A stretch of 64,000 nt of DNA from Diprion similis (lineage: Eukaryota > Arthropoda > Insecta > Hymenoptera > Diprionidae): NCBI RefSeq assembly GCF_021155765.1, contig NC_060117.1, positions 1,186,501 through 1,250,500 on the forward strand, in the 5' to 3' direction. Below the pieces are notes generated by a model. It worked only from the letters and a program-made list of their open reading frames with translations. It had not been told where the DNA came from and did no database searches. Of this stretch, positions 24,920 to 37,149 are shown one piece after another. Each line of letters starts with the position of its first letter. The stretch's first letter is position 1. The position numbers and the translations under genes were made by a program.

Positions 24920-26057
24920 TTATGAATCTCGCACCGCATCTATACAAATTATGCTGACTAACACAGACTGTCTGTTTTATTTTCTGCTCCCGCCGTTGTT
25001 TTGCTGTGTCAAAGACTACGTTTCACTCATCACATCACCGGACACTTTGCGAATAAAATAATAAAAGTGCAGCTGTTTTGACAGTTGACCTGATCGGTTT
25101 ACCTGCTGCTCGCGTGTCAAACGCCCGAAGCAGACGTAAATCGGTCGGGTCAACGTCGTCTGCCAGCTGTAACTTCCGGCGCGCATGCGCCATTTTTTTT
25201 CTTTTCAGGATGACGTATTTCCTACATAATCCCGATGAAATACATCAGAACGCCTGCTGTGAGGCCTGATAGGCAACACGCAACACACGCGTGTGCGAAC
25301 AGTTGCCGAACTGTTTAAACCCACGTGACCAAACTTTATTCGACTTCAACGAAAAATTTTTCGACCGCCATTTTGACATTTTTTTATCACACTAAAATTT
25401 TTTCGATGAAATCAATAAAACTATCGTCGTTTTTTTGCTGTTACAGACGTTGTAAATTGAATAGACTATTTGAGAGGGACTATTTTCTAGGCATGATACT
25501 CACTTTTTTCAGGGTACAACTGCGACGCGTGTAAAATCCAAATTCGAACACGAGGTCGATGTCGGATATCGTGCAGCAGCGTCAATCCCGTTTTCCTGAC
25601 TCGAAACATCGCGGCAATGAGTTTTATAAATTTCTTGTTTACTGGCTCACTGTTTATATTCCACCGACGAGAATTGTCACGGTATTCAAAGTACCTGGAC
25701 TGCAGCCGCCCTGATTAATGCACAAAATCACTGCGATAACATAACACGCGACCACTAAACCGCACTACGATTAAATATAAACTATCACAATCACTCCGAA
25801 CTCACTCATTCACTCGCGTTGGATACATATCATTAGTAAGATATTTTCTAGAAAATTCTACACGTTTTCACGGAACGAAAAATTTACTTTAAAATACCCG
25901 GAAAATGATCGCGCACAACCGGCGACGAGTCTGAACTTGTTGCGACAAGAGATGCGAACATCACGGCTGACCGGCGAACCAGTGATGTTTAGTTCGCTTT
26001 TATTATGGCACAAAGCTTTATGAACGAATATATTAATTGATCACGCGATAATGCGAT

Positions 26058-26572
26058 TGTTTAACGCTCGAAAATAACTCTAATGGAAGACAATTACCCG
26101 CACAACAAACGGCCGATCCGAAGAACGTTCGCGAACGTCGTTATTTACAAATGGCGGCCGGATCGTTTCGCGATTGTTTAATGTGACGGCATAGCGTCTA
26201 CCAAAATGCAGCGCATTATTGAAACAATAATGTCGACATCGATATGCGAAGAAACTTTCTTATTATCACATATGTTACAGGCTTGCCTACATTCGAGTTG
26301 AACCTGCGTTACTACGATGGTTTAACACGTTCGAAAATAATTCTAATGCAAGAATATTACACGCACGGCAAAGTTCCGATCCGAAGAACATTCGCGAACG
26401 TCGTTGTTTACAAATGGCGGCAGGATCGGTTCGCAATTGTTTCACGTGACGTAACAGAGCCCGCCAAAATAGAACGCATTATTGAATCGATAATGTCGAT
26501 ATCGATATGCGAGTAAATTTTACTATTATCACGTATATTATTGGCTAGCCTAGACTCTATATTTGAACGCAC
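26058..26572. repeat. diverged tandem duplication, unit about 262 bp
   Basis: Copy 1 spans about 26,058-26,303 and copy 2 about 26,319-26,572. Both contain TCGAAAATAA, GATCCGAAGAAC, TCGCGAACGTCGTT, TTTACAAATGGCGGC, CGCATTATTGAA and ATAATGTCGA followed by ATCGATATGCGA, at an offset of about 262 bp. No protein frame is conserved between the copies. The preserved GC-richer segments could be promoter-like. Confidence 0.85.
26500..26507. promoter_or_regulatory. DRE-type motif TATCGATA
   Basis: Perfect 8-bp palindromic match to the insect DREF element, found in copy 2 of the duplication. The matching place in copy 1 has CATCGATA, one mismatch. Function is inferred from the motif only. Confidence 0.35.
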
Positions 26573-27320
26573 TTTAATACGTTTATTGATGTTTTAGCGA
26601 ATGAATGAATACAGCTTATGTAAATTAGGTTTTTATGAGTATTACAAATCTCTTCACGAGCGCGAAAACTTCCTGCACCACTCTCTCCGGAATATCCTCA
26701 AACGGAAGAGAAGATTTCAACAAAGTCCAACCGCCGTTGACTTCCGGTTGTCAGCGAGATATGAATGTTTTTGATTCGATACAGATAGATATATTTTTAA
26801 GATACGATATCACCGACCAAATAATTAAACGAAGAAACACACTTTTGAGACTAGAAATATATACTCGGATATTGGTAAATGGCAGGAGCACAAGACCCTT
26901 AATATATAAATGTAAAGAAAAGGAAAAATTTACAAGAAAAAAAAACAGAAACTATTCATATTAATTTTGATTTGGCTCAGGCGTTTTGAATTTATATAGC
27001 GTTCGCCGTCGAAGGACTAGGGTAGGAGTTCAAATTGTTGAAAAGAACGACGCCGGAATCGTGTACAGAATACTTGCACAGAATGCATTTTACGTATTAA
27101 TAAGTGTTATTTATTCACACTCGATAGCAAGAATCGCACTTGAATTTGTCAATATAACATATTGTAAGGTAAAAATTGTGTCGACGGTGTGTAACACCGA
27201 TACCAAATCATTATTTCTGTTCTGTTTTCTTATTTCTTCAATAACTCAACAAATTTGTTGATATCATTGTCATTGTCGTCATTCGACGACTTCATTACCC
27301 TTCTCGGTGAGCATTAATTG

Positions 27321-28875
27321 TCAATTATCTCGAGTCTCCGGTTCGTCGTCATACGCAGCCATGATCTTTTCCATGATTTCCCACAACTTCTCCCTGGTGA
27401 GCTCCTTGCAGAATACCTGTAAAAACACGATATTACAAGACTCTTTCCCCCAAACATTTGAAATTTGTAGGGTACATCATTCGATGGAAGAAGAAAGAGC
27501 AAAATACGAGATTACACTTTTCAGGGACTCTGATTAGTCTTAGTGCAAAAAACTAAGCTATCGAGTGACTTGATCGTAGTTCAAAAAATCAACGTAAAAA
27601 TGCTGAGGAGATCATTTTTTAGTGAAACTCCATTCAATCAAAATCTCTGGACCCAAGCTGTCCATTTTGATTTTCTACTTAGCAGCGAGCCTTCAAACCT
27701 AATAAAAATCTCGACGAGAAATTTGAAAATCCAAACATGACAACCGAGTTTCATTATATTTGAAAAAACCACCGTCCCAAATTCACTTGGTTTAGATATT
27801 ACTCACATTAAACCAGGGCTGCTGATCGCACTCATCCATCAATGGAACGACGACCCCGTATATCTGGAGAGTCAAATTGATACAGGCAATGGCGATCAAG
27901 TTTGGGGGATAATCGAGTATGGCAGTGGAGTGGTGAAAGTCTTGTAGTAGCGCCATGCTTGTTCTTGCGACAGGATACTTTGACCATTCCTCTTCGCCGA
28001 ACCACGCCTGGAGAGACCTCAGGTAATGCAGCATGTACTGAAATAGAAAGACCAATGTCTTAACTCGGAGATCGAACCAAATTGTTGACAACTCTTCCCT
28101 GATTAGAGCCAGATACCTACCCTGTGTGGATGTTCAGGCGTAACTTGGAATTTGAGCATCCTCATGATCAGCAGCTCAGCCTGTACGATTGCATCCCGCA
28201 TACTCCAGTACTGGTCCCCTAATTCAAGTGGTTGAGAGCCTCGATGCAAGGTATTGTGGGCAACGTTCATAACGTCGCGGATTTTTAGTGGGTTGTCTTT
28301 GACCTTTCCAGCCAGATAAAGGCAGGTCGCCGCTATCAGCTGCGCGAAAATGATTTCTTCAATTTATTACAGCTCATTGCAAGACGAGTTTTCTTGTTTG
28401 TTTAATTTTGAGAGACAAAGGAAATGAAGCACTTACGTAGCAGTCATAACCCTCCTGATCACCTTCTTTGAAGAATCTGTGATACAGCGTAGCCGCTGTT
28501 GCTGTGGTCAGCGGATGGGCATCGAGTTTGAAACCTGCAATGATTTGAGTAATATACGTCGGCCGATTTGGTTGATTTATAATTTGGGCTTGAGAGACAC
28601 GTCGAGAACATGAACCCTAATACAGTTTTGTGCCATTGATACAGAATCTCGCGCAAGATCAGAAAACATGGTCAAAGTCGAACCTACGCAGAATCACGTC
28701 ATAGTTTTCACAAAAATAAAGTAAAATCTTTGAAGGTAGAATACGAACCACATTCGAAGATGAACCTGGAAGCAGTGAAGCTGTCATTGGCCTTTGTATA
28801 GTCGACAGTGATGCTTTTCTGGAGAGTATTCCTTTTCTCGCGTTGCATGGCAAGTACGTCTATAACATCTTTCAT
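27321..28875 (-). CDS. CCNQ: cyclin Q (FAM58A), CDK10 partner
   Basis: Five coding exons: 28,875-28,749, 28,534-28,437, 28,339-28,121, 28,037-27,807 and 27,416-27,321 (stop TGA). Phases agree and total 256 residues, close to the roughly 248 of human cyclin Q. Recognisable parts are the N-terminal cyclin box (FIFECGFKLDAHPLTTATAA, LYHRFFKE, YDCYLIAATCLYLAGKVKD, ENPLKIRDV-like KDNPLKIRDVMNVAH), then EHPHRYMLHYL and the second cyclin fold with IAIACINLTLQIYG. The family activates the kinase CDK10, which phosphorylates ETS2 and affects cell growth and ciliogenesis. The start ATG at 28,875 is the first in frame. It lies head-to-head with hillarin, but over 6 kb away, so a shared promoter is not indicated. 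Confidence 0.95.
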
Positions 28876-31859
28876 TTTTGAGCTGCGTAACGAAATAGAG
28901 AGACAAAGGTAAAGGTAAAGAACAACGGTTATTGCATTGCCTGGGAGAAATCACTAAGCAAACAAGGGGCGGGACTGGGTTTCGATTTTCGGTAACTAAG
29001 ATTGTCTGGCATTGAGGTTAGGCGTCGGTTTCCTGGCGACGAGAATTTCACTCTTACGCGAATTTCAATCTCACCTCAGAGTTTCGTTGCTCGTTGGCTC
29101 CGTCGGATTCATCGTTCGATCTCGTTTTCCGCTGTTTATTTATCAAATCTCTGCTGATACGCCTGCTTTAAAATCACCAAAATCTCGCCGAAGAATGACG
29201 ATCAATCAAACAATCCGCCGGTCGGACTGAATTTGCCTTCAGCGTTGTTTACAACAAGGCTCGCTACTTCCGGAACCCAAAAAACTGCGGTACAATGATT
29301 CTAACGCGTATTTAGAATTGATAAAAATTCGAACAAATGAATTAAGTATTCTTGTATATTAGTACTCAGCATTAAACAAATTTATTACCTTAATACTGGC
29401 AAAAATACAAAACAGTTAACTATCTTACACGAAATGCGAAACTCCCTTCAAAATTGTGCCTAACGCTAGGCAACCAAAGTTGCGTTGACGCAATTCCTGC
29501 AATTTAATCAAAGCGTTCGACTCCGACTTTCTACTCCTAACAGCATACAACCGGAGTTACGTTACTGCACTTGGTATTCTCGCTAAGGCGCTGTTTGATT
29601 TTGAAGAAGTGCGAAAAAACTTTGCAGAACTTTTTTTTTCTACATCCTCCCTAGGAATTCAACATCAACGCGTAGAATTCGGTAATATAACGTAGAGTGA
29701 TAGGAATTCTTGTTTACCTGTAATCGGGAATAACAATCTATCACAAATCCCAGTTAAACTTGACTAACGATAGTCAGACAGTTTCGCAACCCCGATATTA
29801 CGTCAAAACGCTCGTGCAGTAAAATCATGGCATCGTTTGGTTTCAAATAGGAGACGTAGTTTGAAAAATTAGGCGCGATTCGAGGTGGCTCTTTTCTATA
29901 AGGTGTATTCTTGACACGTGATATACTAATTGTAGGTATGTATTTCGACGCAAAAAATTCAAACGCTGAGAACGTGGATTGACTTATATGGCATGAAGCC
30001 TCTCGTCTCCTCCCACGCACGAAACATGCAATGTCGCGTACGTATGTGGGCGGTGCGGCAGTTCACATTTAACCGCAAAAATAGAATACATTCAATCCAT
30101 TCACGCTTACAACACGAGACAGTCATGTAAATTTATGGCCATTCTTAAGTCCTTCCGATTTTCACTCGCCTACTATCTCTACCCGCAAATACATTAGAAA
30201 CCAAATACGCAGATTCGTGTGGGCATTATTGAAACCAGAGGTGCCACGCACATGCAGGATCGGTGATAAGTATTTGCGACCGGTAACCGGGATAGAAATC
30301 ATCCGTAAAGTTCCGATCGAACGTTTGATTCTTCGCCAATGAATTCCACTCAGAAAACAATACGTATAATTTATATACATGGTCTCGCGCTAATTCTAGA
30401 ATGAATGCAATATGATTGCATATCATGGCATAGAGCAAAGCCGGGCATTTATTACGGGCAGTCTATGCGCGGTAGGCGATCGTTTCGCCCAACGAATTCA
30501 AAGGAGTATGCTAATGGGAATCCGGGGTATTGAAGTCGTCTGCGAGGATGCAGAGGCGGGCTGCAACGTAAAACTATGCCACGACACTCGAGTAGCCGAC
30601 ACGCCGACTCCCGTTCTTCGTATTCATCAGGCATATCAAACTCCTGCAGGGGATTCTCGTACGTACCTACGTACGTGTAAGGCACACGCATGTTACACGT
30701 GTTTACGCGCATACGTTCACTCGATTGACCCGGTGATACCGCCGGCGGCTTTATGCGCCGCAGGAAGGAACCCGAATACCTTCTTGAGGTAGGACAATTG
30801 TCTCTCTCTACGATAATTAAAAACCGGCGTATTGTGAGAGAGGGAAACGGGAAACGAGACGTTGAATGTATATTGCGAGAGCGATCTACGATCTGCGTAT
30901 GAATTTCGCAAATCTTTCAAGATTCTTCGTATTTGTGTACAATTAACACACTTTTTGCGATAAGTATATTGTCTTGTTGTAATCACTTCCTGCGAATCAG
31001 TCCGACTGAAAGTGAACAGAGACGACAAGACAAAAATTCCTTGGCGTCTGCGGGAAAGCCAAAACAATGTGGAGCAGGATTTCGATCTGTATAGATCGCG
31101 TGTGGGTGCAGGCATGGCAGCGGTGAATATCATCCAACATCGGTATAAGTAAGGTCAGGTTGCCCACGTAACTGCAGGTACACGCCTCCGTCACACCCAC
31201 CTGCTCTAAAGGCATTGAATAGAGACAAAAAAATGATTACCGAATAGTAAAAGACAAAAAAATGAATTCACTCTTCCCGCAGAACACCTCGTATATACAT
31301 ATACAAGACAACATGACTATAATTCAATCTTGACCGGAAAATCGGAAGAAGAAAAAGAAGAAGAACAAAAGAAAAGGGAAAAGTAATAGATAAGCTGCAT
31401 TAGAATTGGATTTAGAAAAGAAAAAAAAGAGCGAAAGAAGAAAAAGTAGAACGCCCACGCGTGCCGGGAATTTAGGAGTTTTCGATGAACGGAGAGACCG
31501 GTGCATGTATATAGGATACAGACATACCTCTGTACACAGCTGGTATGAACGTGTCTGATTGTTAATAAGGAAAAACTGGTTCTCACGTACAGGTGTAGGT
31601 ATGTGTATATATCGGGCTTTCTTTGTCAATTGGGCCACTTTTTCCCTCGACCTTTCTGTCCAATTTTTTTTCCTTCCCTCTTTCTCTTTCTCGAGTGAAA
31701 AAAAAATTAAAATAAAATACATAAACAAGAAGCTGCGCCCCTCGACCCAAAGAGAAACATCGCATTATTAACATAAGCCAAGAATTTGGCCGCGATTGTC
31801 AGTTTCAAGAAGGGAATTTTCGTTTCTTTTTTTTTTTCTCCTTTCTTCTCAAGATGACA

Positions 31860-32100
31860 GTGAATGGCACGAAAAGTGGAATATATTCTACTACACTGCC
31901 ATGGCTAATAACAGAGTGAGAAAATTGTGACTCATATCGATTCTCCTGGGGTTTCTGCATGCGAATTGCGCGCCTTTTACCGATTGGGCCCAAGTTTTTT
32001 GGGCCTTATATTTTTGGGCCTCATGTGTGAAAAAATTTAGTACAAATGAATGGCGCGAAAAGTGGAGTATATTCTACTATACTGCGAGGGCTAATAACGC
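31860..32100. repeat. GGGCCC-type repeat (family D), copy near hillarin promoter
   Basis: It contains TGGGCCCAAGTTTTTTGGGC then TTTTTGGGCCTCATGTGT, preceded by a CGATTCTCCTGGGGTTTCTG segment. A GGCNCGAAAAGTGGANTATA block appears twice, at about 31,866 and 32,051, flanking the GGGCCC core. The core and leader recur twice in the first hillarin intron. Confidence 0.75.
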
Positions 32101-34073
32101 GGTAGCTGCAGCATCAGCGCGTCAGCGGGCCGGTTTCGTCAGACAAATAATATTACAAGCTGAGTGAGTGCAGCAACGATCTCCCGGGCTTTGTAGGTAC
32201 GTACGGTATAAGACGCAGGTAGATGCGACGGCTGCGAGGATGTGTTAGTGCAAAGCGAATGCATGCACAGGTGTGCGCGATACACAGTGATGAACGATAT
32301 CCAGCCGCGGGCAACGCCGAACAAACGAGAATCGCGCATGCGTTCGAGGCACCAAAATGGCCGACCGAGCGGGTGCCAGAATGTTTCCGATCAGCGAGGA
32401 ACGAGGAGGAAACAGCAGGTGTTAGTACCAATCCGGTTCCCATCGCGTTAACACGCTTCACGGAAGCTGGATCGTTTATTATTTTAACTTTAAGTGTTTT
32501 GCCAGTGAAGTGCAGTATAACAATATATAGTGCGCGTTATGTACTAATTCTCGGTGAGAGGTAAATTATAGTTATAATATATTATAATATCAATATACGC
32601 ATATATAATCGGACGAGCGTGTTGATATAATGTTTGTTGTATATATAAAAAAAAAAAAGAAAAAAAGAAAAAGAAAAATATATATACAGTGCGGCGCTGT
32701 CGTGTTTTATCTTATAATTATTAATTTCTTGTTTCGTCTTCTTCTTCTTTCTCTTTTTTGTGTTATTTGAACCTCGCGTTTACCCAGGTGCTGGTATATC
32801 TTAATATCAATACATATTATATTTACGTATAATACCTGGAGCATATACAATATAATCGTCGATTTTTAATATCACAAACAACAAGGAAATCGTTGAGAAA
32901 TTTTTACGAAATAAAATTACAAATGATCTATACATGGATCGATAGATTGATATTCCGGATCGGGATAATCTCGAGGAGTGTTCTCAACTGCATAATGTTA
33001 TTTGTTGAAGATTCGATAATATGCGAATGTAACTATTATTAACAGCTGTTACGAACTTTTTCATCTTATTGGGCACCGCAGCGCTTGATATTTCAACGCC
33101 TTGTTGTATGCACAGTGCAATCAAATCATCGATTCGCAATTCGGACAAATTTTTATCCTCGTGCACATGTTACAGTCTGCAGGATAAATTCACTTTATAC
33201 GATTAGGAAACAAAATTCCAGCAAACTTGTGTTACCGCGCACAGATACTTACTATAAAAAAATAATTAAAAAATTTCACTCGAAATTAGCACAGCAGAAC
33301 TTGCCAATTTAAACTACATGAAAAGTATAATTTTTATCGCTTGTATACACAATTCGTTACAATGATTGCAAAAATTTCATCTCATCGGTATACAATGATG
33401 ATGATCAATTAACACTGCATAACAACGGTTTGAACACTTGTTACCGCTCCGCAATGTTATGTATATATAACGTTATACCTATACCTTATTCTACACTCTC
33501 GATCCGCCGCTTAGAGCCTGTGAAGCAGAGCCTGCTCTAGGGTAATAAAAATAAGTGAAAACTGAACGAACTGATTTCTCTCCCGGAGAATATATACCTA
33601 CAATAACTATTCGCTGCTCACGTGGCTCACACAGATCACTGCACGAAAGTAGTGCAGATATATTTTCTATGGAACTCAGGCGCCCCCACATTGGCCATGA
33701 AAAAAAGAAGTTGACAAAAGTGCGAAAATGAATCGTCGATGCTTTTACATCTAAATCTCTCTTCACTGAAAATTTAATCGACAATTATCCAGAGCTTTTC
33801 TTATACTATAACTAGAGAATTTTTTTCTCGTCAGACGACTCATAGAAAAAAAAAAAAAAAACAATCTCATTAATTAATCTCAATCCCCGTCCATTCAGGT
33901 CCATATTCGTCGTTATTACATCCAAATAGTCACGGCATCAAGCCCATAATATAATCAATAGCCACACGTACAGGTAACCCATGGCTCCATGGCCTCCGTG
34001 TGAGTTTCCTCAAGGTGAACCGCGTTTATTCCCGTATTATACGTATAAGCACTTACATACTCGTGCGCATCCA

Positions 34074-34076
<3 letters not shown>

Positions 34077-34106
<30 letters not shown>
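34077..34106 (+). repeat. AC microsatellite
   Basis: About 15 AC units in the region upstream of hillarin. Confidence 0.95.
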
Positions 34107-34108
<2 letters not shown>

Positions 34109-35363
34109 TAAATAGACAGACTACGTATAAAGTTCTACGCACACCTGAGAAGAGACGAACGCCTCGACGTTTCTCGCGATCCACTGACTCCAATCCTCGG
34201 TTATGTGCAACACGCAGACACGCACACACGCAGACACGCACACACGTGCACAATTCACATGTATATTAATATGTAATTGTACGCCGAAGTGTCGAGGATA
34301 CGATTCACGCGATTGTATTCCGCACATGTGCGTGATGTAGGTAGATACACAGGAATTCACAATTCGCATGCATGCAGGATGACACGCTTTATCTTAAATA
34401 GCACTTGTGAAATGGTGATTTCAACGCGTGTAAAAGCGACGACGTAGCCGCTCGCGGAGAGATTATCATTTTCGACGTAGGTATATATTAGTTTTCTTTA
34501 TTTATTTATTTATTATTCGTCCAGCAGCTTGTTACTTCGGTACGCGGTTTATTGGTACATAACTGCGTTGAGTATATGATGATGATGATGATGATGATAA
34601 TAATAATAATAAAAGGAAAATAGGATATTAAGAGGTAGCGAAAAATTATTATGCAATTTATAGCCATCGCGTGAAAGATTGTTATTTTAATTACACGGAA
34701 GACTCTGCATATGCAATACGCTAGATAATACAAGATAATAGTTCAAGTTCCTTCGACTTCCGGCCTGTGTTACATATATATATATATATGAACGCGTACA
34801 AGTATTATCGTTATTTACGGGGAAGCAAGAAATGGATCGCGTTATTTGTAGTTAAGGCTATTTATTCATTTGTGTATTCACTTCTTGCCGCAAACGTGTA
34901 AAGAATTAAAACTGCAATTTCTGTCGGCCACGGTATACTTTATATTATAACAAAACTGTTGAGAGTACCAAACATAAATACGAGAAAGTCAACGATGCAA
35001 GAGAAACGAAAAAACTACATTTTCAAATAAATAACCGAATTAGATTAACATTGTAATTAACAAGTAACATAAACTTTGTAATTATACAGTTATTGGAATA
35101 ATAAATTTTCTACGTTTCTAATATATTTTTCTATGTATATAATTTACAGTGCGGTGTGCGAAAATGTGTTGTTTTTTTTTTTTTGTTCATAATTTCTCGT
35201 GCTTTCTTTACATATAGAATGATTAATTGCAGTTGCATGTAACCGAATAATCCGAAACTGATTTTCGGTGCTGAAAAGAGGAACAGAATAAATTGTGAAA
35301 AATCCAAGGAAAACGCAAATACTGCGGAGTGAAGTGATTCAAAAGTACGTAGTAAACACCGTC

Positions 35364-37113
35364 ATGTACCGTCCAAATTTTTACGAAAGCACGTGTCTGC
35401 GATGTGCTCAGACGGTTTACCAGGTGGACAGAGTCGGTCCGTTGAAGGATTTCACATTTTTTCATGCCGGTTGTTTCAAGTGCGCGGTATGCGGTACAAA
35501 ACTGACGTTAAAAACTTACTACAACAATCAGCACACCATAAACGACAAGGAAGTTTACTGCAGCAGTCACGTCCCAAAACCTGGGCCAGGCACCCTCGAT
35601 GGATCCAGCGTCGGCATCAGAAGCGCCCTTAACGTACCACGCAGTGGATACGTCAACGAACAAATACGCGCAGGCGGACCATCTCCTCGAGGCGTTTATC
35701 CCCCCGGGTAAGGTGCCAAACCAATTTCGAATCACCCCTGATGTTTTTCGTTGAACAAACATTGATTTTCCCTTTCTGCATGAGAATCGGGCAACTTTTA
35801 CCGGTTGGGCCCAAAAAATTTTGGGCCTCACATTTTTGGGCCTTGTGTGACAAATTTCATACCAAGGAAAAAAGAAAAAGAAAATAATCCGAGTGAGACA
35901 ATTGCGACTAATATTGATTCTCACCGGGGTTTTTGCATGAGAATCGCGCGTCTTTTACCGGTTGGGCCCAAAAATTTTGGGCCTCGTGTTTTTGGGCCTT
36001 GCGTGTAAAAATTTCTTGTGAAGCAAAAAAAATTTGATTTGACTAATCTTGATTCTCTCTAGTTCTTATTTATTTTTATTTTTTTGTTGTTTCTTTGTCG
36101 CAGATACGACCACGTCGTGGATTCGCCGTCGAATCATCATTTGCACAACCATCATTATAACCAGGGTAGACATTTGAACGGTCACGGTTCACCGACGCCG
36201 ATAAATTCCAGCTCGCACAGATCCGCGGTAGACTCGCATTACCACAATAATTCTGGAATCGCCGGTGCTGGGACTGGTGGCAATCACTCGCCCTATAATC
36301 ACAATAATAATTACGGCGGTGACGGCTATCAGTATGGAAGGTTTGACGCGAGCGCGTTACACATCGCTCACGCCCTCAAACAGACCGAACTTCAAAAAGG
36401 GTACAGCAAGGCGAGGGAGAAACCGATCGACTACTATCTGGTGAGTTTTTCAATCTTTGTAGGTTTATTTGAATTAAAAAATATATCCGCATTTTCTATT
36501 GTTAATGCTTACCCTTCAGCGAACAGCTAACACAAATGACGTAGTTCTAAGGGTGTGTCATTTGGGTTGCCTGCTCGCGAACGGGTAGGCGTATCGTTTT
36601 CACGTTATGTTAGACAAGAACCGATTCAAGGAATGATGAAAATCGATAATACATATCGAATATTGTCCGACAAGCTGTACGAGGAACGTTTTTATCTTCG
36701 AACGGAATTCAGCGATATTGAAATTCGAGCCAACGCGCGATAGATCGTAGATTTATATAAAAGCTTTGAAAGCCGATCGCTGATGACGAGTCATAGAAGA
36801 AGATTATATCTCTGATCCATCAGGTGAAAGTTTTTTCGGCTTCAATTGGGCCGCAGCGGACAGCGGTTCGTAGCTGCGTATAAAATTCTGGTCTCGTCTC
36901 GCTGACCATTTTTCTACGCTCGTGTATATATACCTACCTATGTATTAGAATATCGCGAGGGACGAAATATCAATCCAGCCGGTTTATTTATATTACAGAG
37001 AATTTGACATTTTCAAAGCCATAATTAATACCTCACGCGGCCTTGTTATCTCTATACGAAATGGAAATCACGTAAACTATGCTCGACACCTTAGCGAATT
37101 CTATGACTGTGAC

Positions 37114-37149
<36 letters not shown>

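Larger units (their letters stand above)
24813..27320. other. intergenic region between CANT1 and cyclin Q
   Basis: This lies 5' of CANT1 and 3' of cyclin Q. It holds a GGATTT array (24,889-24,919), an exon-like segment with a strong donor on the minus strand (25,504-25,609) and a diverged tandem duplication (about 26,058-26,572). I see no complete gene. Confidence 0.6.
28876..35363. other. intergenic / 5' region of hillarin
   Basis: No supportable coding exon. It includes the cyclin Q promoter side, an open frame at 30,412-30,792 judged spurious, a GGGCCC-type repeat unit at about 31,860-32,100, and a CpG-rich block at about 32,150-32,550 ending in a good donor (CTCG|GTGAGAG). That block could be a noncoding first exon of hillarin. 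CA (34,077-34,106) and GAT/AAT (about 34,577-34,611) microsatellites follow. Confidence 0.5.

Noticed and set aside
30412-30792. 126-codon + strand open frame
   Set aside because: It starts with an ATG but the composition is Cys/Arg/Ala-rich without a domain, it covers CGTA repeats, and an equally long frame exists on the opposite strand.
32223-32564. 113-codon open frame upstream of hillarin
   Set aside because: It lies in a CpG-rich block with a competing antisense frame and fits a 5' UTR or promoter better.
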